The position numbers and the translations under genes are program-made. DNA of 64,000 nt from positions 1 through 64,000 of the forward strand of contig NZ_LBJG01000020.1 of NCBI RefSeq assembly GCF_028128765.1, in the 5' to 3' direction. This DNA comes from Bradyrhizobium sp. CCBAU 51627 (GTDB lineage: Bacteria > Pseudomonadota > Alphaproteobacteria > Rhizobiales > Xanthobacteraceae). Of this stretch, positions 33,416 through 40,644 are shown piece by piece. The notes beneath the pieces are model-generated. The model did no database searches and was not told the origin of the DNA. It saw nothing but the letters and a program-made list of their open reading frames with translations. The first letter of the stretch is position 1; each line of letters begins with the position of its first letter.

Positions 33416-33755
33416 GGCAACGCGCGTGCCTTACCTGGTCATGGGGACCAACGAATATGGCAGCGCCAATCTCGGCCGTGGCAGCGCGATCGTTGCACTG
33501 CGGCTCGCGCGAAAGCTGCTGCGCGACGGTTACATGGATGTCCGCGTCTGCACGCCTCGCGGGCGCATCCTGCAGTCGGACGAACTGAAAGAACTTGAAC
33601 CCCAACAGGAGATGGACGTCATGGGCAAGGGACAGCAACGCGGCAATCGCGAAGCCAAGAAGCCGAAGAAGGAAAAAGCCAAGGTGATCGCAGCACAGCC
33701 CAGCCGGAAAGAGGTCGCCTGGCAGCCGGATTTCGGGTCGGCAAAAAAGAGGTAG
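33408..33755 (+). CDS. Hypothetical protein, possible fusion of two small proteins, 115 aa
   Basis: The first part (MAKATRVPYLVMGTNEYGSA, then IVALRLARKLLRDGYMDVRV) is a compact alpha/beta unit. From Met72 (33621) the sequence MGKGQQRGNREAKKPKKEKA looks like the start of a separate Lys-rich small protein known from related genomes, and AGGAG lies 9 nt before it. So this may be a read-through fusion or two products from one frame. Confidence 0.55.
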   Translation: MAKATRVPYLVMGTNEYGSANLGRGSAIVALRLARKLLRDGYMDVRVCTPRGRILQSDELKELEPQQEMDVMGKGQQRGNREAKKPKKEKAKVIAAQPSRKEVAWQPDFGSAKKR

Positions 33756-33869
33756 GCGGCGCAGTCAAGCGTGAGGCGGACGCTTGACCGCTATTGCGGC
33801 GCGACGAGGGGCCACCTCATGGATGCTCGAAGGTGGATCGAGGAGCAACGCCGGCACCCATAGGCCCTG

Positions 33870-34115
33870 TCACTGTTGCCGCCCTCCGTCGCCAAATTCG
33901 AACCCCACATGCATCACGGGACCGGCGTCGTCCCGTACCGCAATTGCCATATGGCGCTTTGAAGAACTGCCAGATTCATACGTCGCATCCCGTGCCATGT
34001 CGGCCAATGACTTTGCCGCCTCAACCTGCGCCGCCCGAAAGTCAGCAAGTTCCAGACCTTCCTCGTCAAGGAACAGGCCGTCATCGTCGACGAGATCGAA
34101 ATAGTACCGGGTCAT
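33870..34115 (-). CDS. DUF6894-type protein, 81 aa
   Basis: MTRYYFDLVDDDGLFLDEEG, then the helix LADFRAAQVEAAKSLADMAR and the strand MAIAVRDDAGPVMHVGFEF. The best match in this window to the 22460 copy at the C-terminal strand. CCGGAG lies upstream of the ATG. Function unknown. Confidence 0.75.
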   Translation of the reverse strand: MTRYYFDLVDDDGLFLDEEGLELADFRAAQVEAAKSLADMARDATYESGSSSKRHMAIAVRDDAGPVMHVGFEFGDGGRQQ

Positions 34116-34187
34116 GACGCACTCCGGAGACAGACGGAAGTTCCATGTGCCAGCGACCGATGCCCCTTGTGCAGCCTCGATCGGTGA
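34116..34187 (-). promoter_or_regulatory. Leader RNA motif, divergent copy J
   Basis: The minus strand shows CACCGAT...ATCGGT (plus coordinates 34180-34186 and 34156-34161) with the same CGAGG loop start. The ACTGAGAG linker and GCTCCCGCC part are lost. A TCCG/CGGA pairing remains around the ribosome site. Confidence 0.4.
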
Positions 34188-34411
34188 TGGAGGACAAGAG
34201 ATGTGGCAGAAAATGGTTGCTGGTCCGGCGGCCCGCACGAGGATCTCAAAGTCCGCTGTCTAGCCTGGCACACCTGCATAAGCTGCACGGCAGCCTTCGG
34301 CTGACTATCACTGCGTCGACTGCGTTGCGTGGAAGGCGATCGTTGTTGTTAGCTCCGCGCTGGGGTCGAAGATAGATCGGACAACAACGGGTGATCGTGC
34401 TATCGGCATTG

Positions 34412-34648
34412 ATGGAAAAGATCTTGGTGGTCGGCGCGATCCTCTTCTTGTCATCCAGTGCTAACGTTCGAGCGGCCGAGCAAGCGCCTGCTGCAACAGA
34501 AATGTCAATTCGCGACCAGATCAAGGCGGCACGCGCTAAAGATGTATTGGAAGAGAAATCAGCATCGGTTGCGCGCCCATGGGATCGTGACGCGTCCGGC
34601 AAACGCCCATGGGATACCGCGAAACCGACTGAGCCTGTGAAGCGGTGA
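34412..34648 (+). CDS. Small secreted protein with RPWD repeats, 78 aa
   Basis: MEKILVVGAILFLSSSANVRA is a clear signal peptide; the mature protein is polar with a charged helix (SIRDQIKAARAKDVLEEK) and two RPWD units (ARPWDRDASGKRPWD). Start at 34412 chosen from the signal peptide; a GTG at 34391 is in frame. Periplasmic or exported. Function unknown. Confidence 0.5.
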   Translation: MEKILVVGAILFLSSSANVRAAEQAPAATEMSIRDQIKAARAKDVLEEKSASVARPWDRDASGKRPWDTAKPTEPVKR

Positions 34649-34730
34649 AATACCTTGGCGCAGCGTGCGGCCCCGAGGTGAAGCCTGTCGAGCATTCTTC
34701 TACTGTTTTGTTTGTCGGTTGGGGCGCCAT

Positions 34731-35105
34731 TTGCTGAGATTGATCAAGCTCACGTTGGCAGCAGCCATTGCGCTCGCGCTGATTCCCCATGCCGTGAGAT
34801 ACTATGCTTTTCCCCGCGACCGTCTGATTCAGATCGCAAAGCAGTGCGAGAATGATGCAGACAAGTTAACGGCCTCCGACGCGGCAAAATGGACGGAAGC
34901 TCACAACGGTGGGACAAATAATCCGTATCGAGCGCAAAGGGACGCTCGAGTCGAGATCTGCATTAAGGCGGACGGCTGGTGTTCAATGAGTGATGACCGG
35001 CCGGCAGTCAGTAACCCAGCCATGTTCGCGCCGCGTGATCCGGTTGCCCGGGCGCTATATCGTTGGCGATACGCCGACGAATCTGGAAGCATCTGTCGCG
35101 ATTGA
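34731..35105 (+). CDS. Membrane-anchored hypothetical protein, 124 aa
   Basis: One N-terminal hydrophobic helix (LIKLTLAAAIALALIPHAV), then a periplasmic-type domain with four cysteines (AKQCEND, VEICIKADGWCSMSD, SGSICRD). TTG start at 34731 assumed; the frame continues upstream to 34665. Function unknown. Confidence 0.5.
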   Translation: MLRLIKLTLAAAIALALIPHAVRYYAFPRDRLIQIAKQCENDADKLTASDAAKWTEAHNGGTNNPYRAQRDARVEICIKADGWCSMSDDRPAVSNPAMFAPRDPVARALYRWRYADESGSICRD

Positions 35106-35189
35106 GCTACTGGGACAATCGAAAAGACAATCAATCGCGTCGCAAGACAATGGAGACAAGACTATCTTCATGCCCGTCGCTGCTGTTCG

Positions 35190-35363
35190 TCACTTCAAAG
35201 TAGCGGCTTCCTTGGCGATAGCCGAGATTGAAATGCCCGATTTGCGAAGGACGCTGCTAAACTGCTCATCCGTCAGCTTGAGCCGCTTGCGCAGGATCTT
35301 GACCTGCACCTTGTCTCTCAAATTCAACGAGTTGCGGAAATGGGTTGGCTTCGACCTGTTCAT
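35190..35363 (-). CDS. DUF3606-like small protein, 57 aa
   Basis: MNRSKPTHFRNSLNLRDKVQ, then VKILRKRLKLTDEQFSSVLR and SGISISAIAKEA fit the DUF3606 pattern (V-x-x-L-x-x-x-L-x-L-T-x-E-x-L ...). Its ATG overlaps the stop of the upstream frame (ATGA). Basic, helical, perhaps nucleic-acid binding; function unknown. Confidence 0.6.
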   Translation of the reverse strand: MNRSKPTHFRNSLNLRDKVQVKILRKRLKLTDEQFSSVLRKSGISISAIAKEAATLK

Positions 35364-35611
35364 GATATTTCTCTTGCTTGGAGGGGTGGCTTGATCGCGA
35401 CTAAGCGGGCATTACGCCGCTCCGGCCGCGATGGTGACTGTCCTGCTCCTCGCAAAATTTCCGCCGCCGCAGAGGCAATAGTCCCCCCAGACCGGCGTTC
35501 CCCCATTTCGGAAATATCTAGGCGCGTAGCGCTAAGGTGGGCTTGGCCGGGGACCGCAATTAGGATGGACCGGCTTCCCCCGCGGGCCACAATCTGGAAA
35601 TCTCGCGGCAT
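35360..35611 (-). CDS. Hypothetical protein coupled to the DUF3606-like gene, 83 aa
   Basis: Frame MPRDFQIVARGGSRSILIAV ... PSRPERRNARLVAIKPPLQ, ending in ATGA overlap with the next gene. The overlap supports it; composition is only moderately protein-like. Could start further upstream (35683). Element R1 lies about 170 bp upstream in the right orientation. Confidence 0.4.
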   Translation of the reverse strand: MPRDFQIVARGGSRSILIAVPGQAHLSATRLDISEMGERRSGGTIASAAAEILRGAGQSPSRPERRNARLVAIKPPLQAREIS

Positions 35612-35784
35612 TCGGAAAAGCTGCCCTGGACACCACACAATGTCCGTGTCCACATTTCGGTCCCTCGGCCGACAATTGTGCAACTCAACAGCTGCCCAAA
35701 TTGGGCTCCGCCCCGCTCACAAGCCCCGGTACTTGTTCGGGAAGCACTCGCTTCCTAAACTCGACCACTTGTCAGGCATGTTCA

Positions 35785-35846
35785 TTTTATATAATAACTT
35801 CAATGATATATGAGTTCGCAGTTTTGTTCTGAATGGCGCGCCATTC
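35785..35846 (-). promoter_or_regulatory. Conserved element R1
   Basis: GTTC at 35814 and 35826 (12 apart), and the palindrome TGGCGCGCCA starting 20 nt after the first GTTC, here part of a 16-bp perfect palindrome (35831-35846). An AT-rich stretch (ATATAATAAC...GATATATG) is on the other side. Same layout as R2, R3 and R4. Reads toward 35611 on the minus strand. Confidence 0.6.
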
Positions 35847-35933
35847 GCAAGAATAGCCATTGAATCTGCTAATTAAATTCGTCGATTTGTCCCACCCCTA
35901 GAACTGGTGGGACACGGTCTGTTCGATGGAAGT

Positions 35934-36443
35934 TCACCCACCATCTATCACCAAGAATACGCGAAGCGTGCTGCGGAGGTTATCGGCCTTCGTTCGGTAA
36001 GCTCCAAATTTTGTAGCCAGTTCAGAGAACTTTCCACCTTGGAACGCCAACTGAACATCCAGAAGTAGCGACTTCGTCTCTTTGATCTGCTCGGTAAAAC
36101 GATCCGGCAAAATCAGTTCGAGCGAAACCAAGTCGGCATCGGCTAGGTTGAACAGCCTGACTATCTTGTCGGCTTCGCCGGAATGAAGCTCACCGTCGGT
36201 GAACGCTTCGCGATCGGGTACCCCGACAAAAGCTCCCAGCTCCCAGCCGTACGCATTCGTCGACTCGAGCGCTCTAGAGACGAGTTTTATGCGCTCAGCG
36301 TGCAGCGTATTTTTGGGACCAAGTGTGGTCGTATACAAAGCCACTGAGAAAGCGGCCAAAGACAGAATGATGGTGACCGTCTTAAAAACGAAATCCCAGC
36401 CATCCTTGCCGCTGAATGCTCCCTCCACTTCCAACCTCCCCAT
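35934..36443 (-). CDS. Membrane-anchored hypothetical protein, 169 aa
   Basis: One N-terminal membrane helix (TVTIILSLAAFSVALYTTTL), then a long soluble part of helices (IVRLFNLADADLVSLELILP, EIKETKSLLLDVQLAF-like pattern). No catalytic motif. Lower GC than the chromosome, in keeping with acquired DNA. Function unknown. Confidence 0.6.
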   Translation of the reverse strand: MGRLEVEGAFSGKDGWDFVFKTVTIILSLAAFSVALYTTTLGPKNTLHAERIKLVSRALESTNAYGWELGAFVGVPDREAFTDGELHSGEADKIVRLFNLADADLVSLELILPDRFTEQIKETKSLLLDVQLAFQGGKFSELATKFGAYRTKADNLRSTLRVFLVIDGG

Positions 36444-36570
36444 TTCTTACTACAGGGGAGTTTCGCTTCGAAAAGATGCCTTGCGCAATATGAAGCTCAA
36501 GAAACGGTGGTGGATAACGACTACCTTAGAGTGCATTCGGAATCGGCTATTTTGAGGCGCCCGCCCGCTG

Positions 36571-37071
36571 TCAAACGATCAACTTGCGCATCCCGGCATC
36601 CGCCGTTTTCCTTCGCCGCACAGCCTTGGTGTACCGCTCCACCTCTGCCAAGGTTTGGTGGCCTGTAATTGCCATGATCTCGTATGGTGTTGCTTCAGCC
36701 TCGGCGAGCGCCGTCGCGGTCGCCTTACGCACACCATGGGCCGAGCAGTGCGGAGGATCGGCTTGGCAGCACCAGTCCTTGAACTTGTTTCCGAACCCGT
36801 TCGCCGTAAACGGCTTGCCGAATTCGGTGAGCAGGAACGTCATGTTGTTGCTGACGTTCGCAGCCCCGATACTCTCTGCCAGCGCCGGGTGCACGGGAAT
36901 ATCAATGTTGATGGGGTTGCGGTGCTCGTTCTTCGCTTCACGAAATCGGATGCGACCGTCCCGGATATGTTGTCGGCCGAGGCGCGGCGCACCCCCGTGG
37001 CACACATTGCAGCCGTAAGCTCGGCGGCGGCAGCAGCCTTTAACCGAAGGAACTTGAAACCGCATCGTCAA
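36571..37071 (-). pseudogene. Tyrosine recombinase (phage-type integrase), decayed C-terminal part
   Basis: The C-terminal catalytic block is clear: HGVRKATATALAEAEATPYE, IMAITGHQTLAEVERYTKAV holds the conserved His, Arg, Gly-His and Tyr. The N-terminal arm and core-binding domains are absent, and the region with the first catalytic Arg is garbled (CCRRRAYGCNVCHGGAPRLG). It lies about 190 bp inside attR. Probably a leftover of an earlier or composite integration. Confidence 0.75.
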
Positions 37072-37262
37072 TGATGTTCAAAAAGGGTCCGATGGGACGA
37101 GATGGGACGGTGCTGCTTTCGGCCCGCCTGAAGACCCGCGCCCTGACGACACTCAAGGATTAGGGGCAGGCTTGCTGGTGGTAGCAGTACATGGTAGCAA
37201 AGACAAAGCAGCCAAGCTAATTTGCGTTGATTTTCCTTGGGCTTACAGTGTCGGGCTTTGCC

Positions 37263-37279
37263 TCCCCTAGGGAGCGCCA
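37263..37279. repeat. attR, 17-bp direct repeat
   Basis: Exact copy of the tRNA-Glu 3' end (11551-11567). It marks the right end of the island. Confidence 0.88.
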
Positions 37280-37635
37280 GACTTCGGGCTTCGCGTGGCG
37301 CAGCGATGCGGGACTGAAGGGCAACGCGTGTCCGGCGGCGAAGCCGAGCGAAGCGAGAGCGAAGACGGACTTTCCCTTCACACCAAGCCTCGTCCCGGCG
37401 TAGCCCCGAAGGGGCGAAACCGGATGGTTCGATTCCGCCCCTCGGACCAATGCATGCCGGACGGCGAGCCGCCGAAGAGCCCTTTGTATCAAGTAATTTG
37501 TCTATCAAGCGGTTTGCGGATGCGTCGTCATGCTGACCCGATCGACGCTCCGCCGCCACCGTTGACGTTTTGTAGTTATCCAAAGGCGTGCGAACACGTC
37601 GCGCGATCCCGAGCAGGCTATTGTAAAAAAATACG
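37280..37635. other. Chromosomal junction without a gene
   Basis: GC-rich sequence after attR with the repeat-like stretch GCGAAGCCGAGCGAAGCGAG and a T-arm-like piece GGTTCGATTCC at 37426-37436. That piece could be the scar of another tRNA-targeted element, but no tRNA folds there. No gene is supported. Confidence 0.4.
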
Positions 37636-38727
37636 TCAGATTGCCGCTTGCGAGACACCGTCGAAGAAGTGCAGCCGGTCGGGATTCAGCGCGAGGCGAA
37701 GGTGGTCATGAACTTTCGCTTTGACGGTCGGCTCCACTGCCGCCACCATCGTGTTCGGGCCCACCTTCACGTCCAGGAGAATCTGGGAGCCGAGCTTCTC
37801 GATGACCTCGACCACGGCATCGAAGCTTTGGTCCGCCGTGTCGCCGTCGGATGCGACGCGCAAATCCTCCGGCCGGATCCCAAGCGTGACATTCTCTCCG
37901 GCATGCCGCCTGAGCCGGCCTGCGATCCCCTCCGGCACCTTAATGCGGATGCCCTCATGGCGTGCCCAGAGGGCGCCGTCCGCGTCGGCCATCTCCACCG
38001 TCGCGAAGTTCATGGCTGGGGAGCCGATGAAGCCTGCGACGAAGCGGTTGGCAGGCTCGTTGTAGAGCTCGAGCGGCTCGCCCACCTGCTGAACCACACC
38101 ATCCTTCATGACGACCACGCGATCGCCGAGCGTCATCGCTTCGACCTGATCGTGGGTCACGTAGATCGCGGTGGTGCCGAGGCGGACGTGGATCTTCTTG
38201 ATCTCCACCCGCATCTGGATGCGCAGCTTGGCGTCGAGGTTCGATAGCGGCTCGTCGAACAGGAACACCTGCGGATGTCGCACGATGGCGCGCCCCAACG
38301 CGACGCGCTGCCGCTGACCGCCGGACAGCTGCCGCGGCTTGCGATTCAGCTGTTCGTGAATGCCGAGGATTTCGGCCGCGGCCTGCACGCGGCTGGTGAT
38401 CTCGACGCGATCGAACCCGCGCATCTTCAGGCCGAAGGCCATGTTGTCATAGACGTTCATGTGCGGATAAAGGGCGTAGTTCTGGAACACCATGGCGATG
38501 TCGCGGTCCATCGGAGGCAGCTCGTTGACCACCCGGTCGCCGATCAGGACCTCGCCCGATGTGATCGATTCGAGCCCAGCCACCATGCGGAGCGTCGTGG
38601 TTTTGCCGCAGCCCGAGGGACCGACCAGAACCACGAATTCCTTGTCGTGAATTTCAAGGTTCACGTCCTTGACGGCATGGACACCGTCAAACTTCTTGTT
38701 CAAGTTCCGTATGATGACCCGGGCCAT
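37636..38727 (-). CDS. ABC transporter ATP-binding protein, CUT1 type (MalK/UgpC-like), 363 aa
   Basis: Energy-coupling ATPase of a sugar importer. Walker A GPSGCGKTTT, Q-loop VFQNYALYP, signature LSGGQRQRVALGRA, Walker B VFLFDEPLSNLD and H-loop THDQ are all intact. The C-terminal MOP-like regulatory domain (NVTLGIRPEDLRV) is present, as in MalK/UgpC. Last gene of a minus-strand operon: binding protein, two permeases, ATPase. Confidence 0.94.
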   Translation of the reverse strand: MARVIIRNLNKKFDGVHAVKDVNLEIHDKEFVVLVGPSGCGKTTTLRMVAGLESITSGEVLIGDRVVNELPPMDRDIAMVFQNYALYPHMNVYDNMAFGLKMRGFDRVEITSRVQAAAEILGIHEQLNRKPRQLSGGQRQRVALGRAIVRHPQVFLFDEPLSNLDAKLRIQMRVEIKKIHVRLGTTAIYVTHDQVEAMTLGDRVVVMKDGVVQQVGEPLELYNEPANRFVAGFIGSPAMNFATVEMADADGALWARHEGIRIKVPEGIAGRLRRHAGENVTLGIRPEDLRVASDGDTADQSFDAVVEVIEKLGSQILLDVKVGPNTMVAAVEPTVKAKVHDHLRLALNPDRLHFFDGVSQAAI

Positions 38728-38752
38728 GGTTCACCCTTCGGCGGATTTGCGG

Positions 38753-39604
38753 TCAGCCCTTGACGGACCCTGTGATGCCGGCGACGTAGTACTCCACGAA
38801 GAAGGAATAGATCAGCGCCACCGGCACTGAACCGAGCAGCGCGCCGGCCATCAGCGAGCCCCAGTAGAACACGTCACCTCGGACAAGCTCCGAGGTTATG
38901 CCGACGGAAACTGTCTTCTGCTCTGGCGAGGACAGGAAGACGAGGGCATAGATGAACTCGTTCCACGACAAGGTGAACGCGAAGATTCCGGCTGAGAGGA
39001 TGCCCGGCACGGCGACCGGAAAAACGATGTAGACCATCGCTTGCCAGCGCGTCGCGCCGTCGATGCGCGCGCATTCCTCGAGCTCGCGTGGGATCGCCTT
39101 GAAGTAGCCCATCAGCAGCCACGTACAGAACGGGATGAGGAAGGTGGGGTATGTCAGTATGAGCGCCCATGGCGTATCGCCGAGGCGAAAGTTGCGGATG
39201 ACATCGGCGAGCGGAATGAACAGCAGCGTCTGCGGCACGAGATAGGTGATGAAGATTCCGGTGCCGAGACTGCCGGCGAACGGAAATTTGAGCCGGGAGA
39301 GCGCGTAGCCGGCAAGGAGCCCGCAGAAAAGCGAGATCGCGGTGGCAAGCACGGAGATGAAGAAGGTGTTCAGCATCCACCTGCTGAACAGCGTCTCGTC
39401 GAGCAGGTATCGGATATGGTCGAGGGTAGGATGGAGGGTCCAGAAGGGCGTGTAGTTCGGCGCCATCCATGGCCGATAGAGCTCGGCGTCCGGCCGCACC
39501 GTCGTCACCACCATCCAATAGAATGGGAAGAGCAGCCCGATCACGAACAGCGTGAGCGGGAGATTGAAGAAGATCCAACGTCGCCAGCGCGCGCCCTCGA
39601 TCAT
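38753..39604 (-). CDS. ABC transporter permease, CUT1 type (MalG-like), 283 aa
   Basis: Six membrane helices, with the EAA loop ECARIDGATRWQAMVYIVFPVA contacting the ATPase. Begins MIEGARWRRWIFFNLPLTLF. Start at 39604, sharing one base with the stop of the first permease, so the two are translationally coupled. Confidence 0.93.
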   Translation of the reverse strand: MIEGARWRRWIFFNLPLTLFVIGLLFPFYWMVVTTVRPDAELYRPWMAPNYTPFWTLHPTLDHIRYLLDETLFSRWMLNTFFISVLATAISLFCGLLAGYALSRLKFPFAGSLGTGIFITYLVPQTLLFIPLADVIRNFRLGDTPWALILTYPTFLIPFCTWLLMGYFKAIPRELEECARIDGATRWQAMVYIVFPVAVPGILSAGIFAFTLSWNEFIYALVFLSSPEQKTVSVGITSELVRGDVFYWGSLMAGALLGSVPVALIYSFFVEYYVAGITGSVKG

Positions 39605-40563
39605 TAGTGTATCTCCACTCGGCGGATATAGAGGAGCTGCACGACGACGACGACCAGCAGCACCGGGAACATGGCGAGCGATATCGCCGCGCCCTGACCC
39701 AGCAGACCCGTGCCGACGCCGATCTGATAGGCGTATGTGGCGAAGAGCTGCGTGGCGTTGGCCGGTCCGCCGCCGGTCAACACATAGACGAGCTGGAAAT
39801 CGGCGAAGGTTTGGATCACTGAGAACAGCACGACGACCATGGTGACCGGCAGCAGCAGCGGCCAGGTGATGTAGCGGAAGCGCTGCCAGGGTCGCGCTCC
39901 ATCGATCGCCGCCGCCTCGGCCAGCTCCGGGTTGATGGTCTGCAATCCAGCCAACAGGCTGATCGCGTAGAACGGCACGCCGCGCCAGATATTGACGATG
40001 ATCACCGAGACGAGCGCAAGTCCGGGATCGCTCAGCCAATTGATGCGAGTGCGGATGATACCGAGGTGAAAGAGCGTCCAGTTGATGACGCTGAAGGTCG
40101 GATCGAACATCCACTTCCACGCAAAGGTCGAGAGCACGGTCGGGATGATGAATGGCAGCAGGACGAAGGCGCGGGTTACGGCCTTTCCCCTGAAATGGCG
40201 GTTGAGCAGCAGAGCAAGCCACAAGCCGAGCGCCAGCTTGAAGACGGTCGTCACCGCCGTGTAGAGGACGGTATTCCAGACTGCGATCCGGAAGATGCTG
40301 TCGTTCAGCAGGACTGCGAAGTTCTGCAGTCCGACGAAGTTTCCGGGCACGCCGACCTTGGCGTCGCTCAGGGCCAGCAGCACGCCCTCGATGAAGGGAT
40401 AGGCCATGAAGAGGCCGAGCAGCACCGCGGTCGGCAGCAGAAGGAAGAAAGCGAACCAGCCCTCGTTCTCGAGAATTCGCGTGACCGGCCCGCGCCGTGG
40501 CGCGGCCACGTAGGATTTGGCAGATTTGACGGCGGCAACGGAGTCGACGACCATCGAGCTCAT
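39604..40563 (-). CDS. ABC transporter permease, CUT1 type (MalF-like), 319 aa
   Basis: N-terminal cytoplasmic segment, then about six helices; EAA loop ELAEAAAIDGARPWQRFRYI followed by TWPLLLP. Partner of the downstream permease in a heterodimeric channel. Family members import oligosaccharides, polyols or glycerol-phosphate. Confidence 0.93.
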   Translation of the reverse strand: MSSMVVDSVAAVKSAKSYVAAPRRGPVTRILENEGWFAFFLLLPTAVLLGLFMAYPFIEGVLLALSDAKVGVPGNFVGLQNFAVLLNDSIFRIAVWNTVLYTAVTTVFKLALGLWLALLLNRHFRGKAVTRAFVLLPFIIPTVLSTFAWKWMFDPTFSVINWTLFHLGIIRTRINWLSDPGLALVSVIIVNIWRGVPFYAISLLAGLQTINPELAEAAAIDGARPWQRFRYITWPLLLPVTMVVVLFSVIQTFADFQLVYVLTGGGPANATQLFATYAYQIGVGTGLLGQGAAISLAMFPVLLVVVVVQLLYIRRVEIH

Positions 40564-40581
40564 CTCCGGACAACTGCCGGA

Positions 40582-40606
40582 GCGCTGCGGCCGCGGGCCG
40601 CAGCGC
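40582..40606 (-). promoter_or_regulatory. Intercistronic stem-loop after the binding-protein gene
   Basis: GCGCTGCGGCC and GGCCGCAGCGC form an 11-bp perfect stem with a 3-nt loop between the binding-protein and first permease genes. No T-run. In ABC operons such hairpins protect the upstream mRNA, so more binding protein than permease is made; here that is inference. Confidence 0.6.
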
Positions 40607-40644
40607 CGGGGCGAGCACTAGGCTAGTGCGCCAAGGCAGGCGCT

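Larger units (their letters stand above)
11551..37279. mobile_element. Genomic island in tRNA-Glu, about 25.7 kb, mobilizable type
   Basis: Bounded by 17-bp direct repeats, with a site-specific serine recombinase at the left end, a relaxase gene 2.9 kb inside and a decayed tyrosine integrase about 200 bp from the right end. Parts are visibly less GC-rich than the flanks. No coupling protein, VirB/Trb genes or replication genes are seen, so it fits an integrative mobilizable element rather than a self-transmissible one. Cargo is stress-like small proteins, regulators and cold-shock genes. An IS5-type element and a MITE-like element have accumulated inside. Confidence 0.82.

Noticed and set aside
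11551-37279. Self-transmissible ICE
   Set aside because: No coupling protein, VirB4/TrbE-type ATPase or pilus genes were found on the island.
37426-37450. tRNA or tmRNA 3' end (GGTTCGATTCC...GGACCA)
   Set aside because: No 5' half, no T-stem pairing and no tag-coding region nearby.
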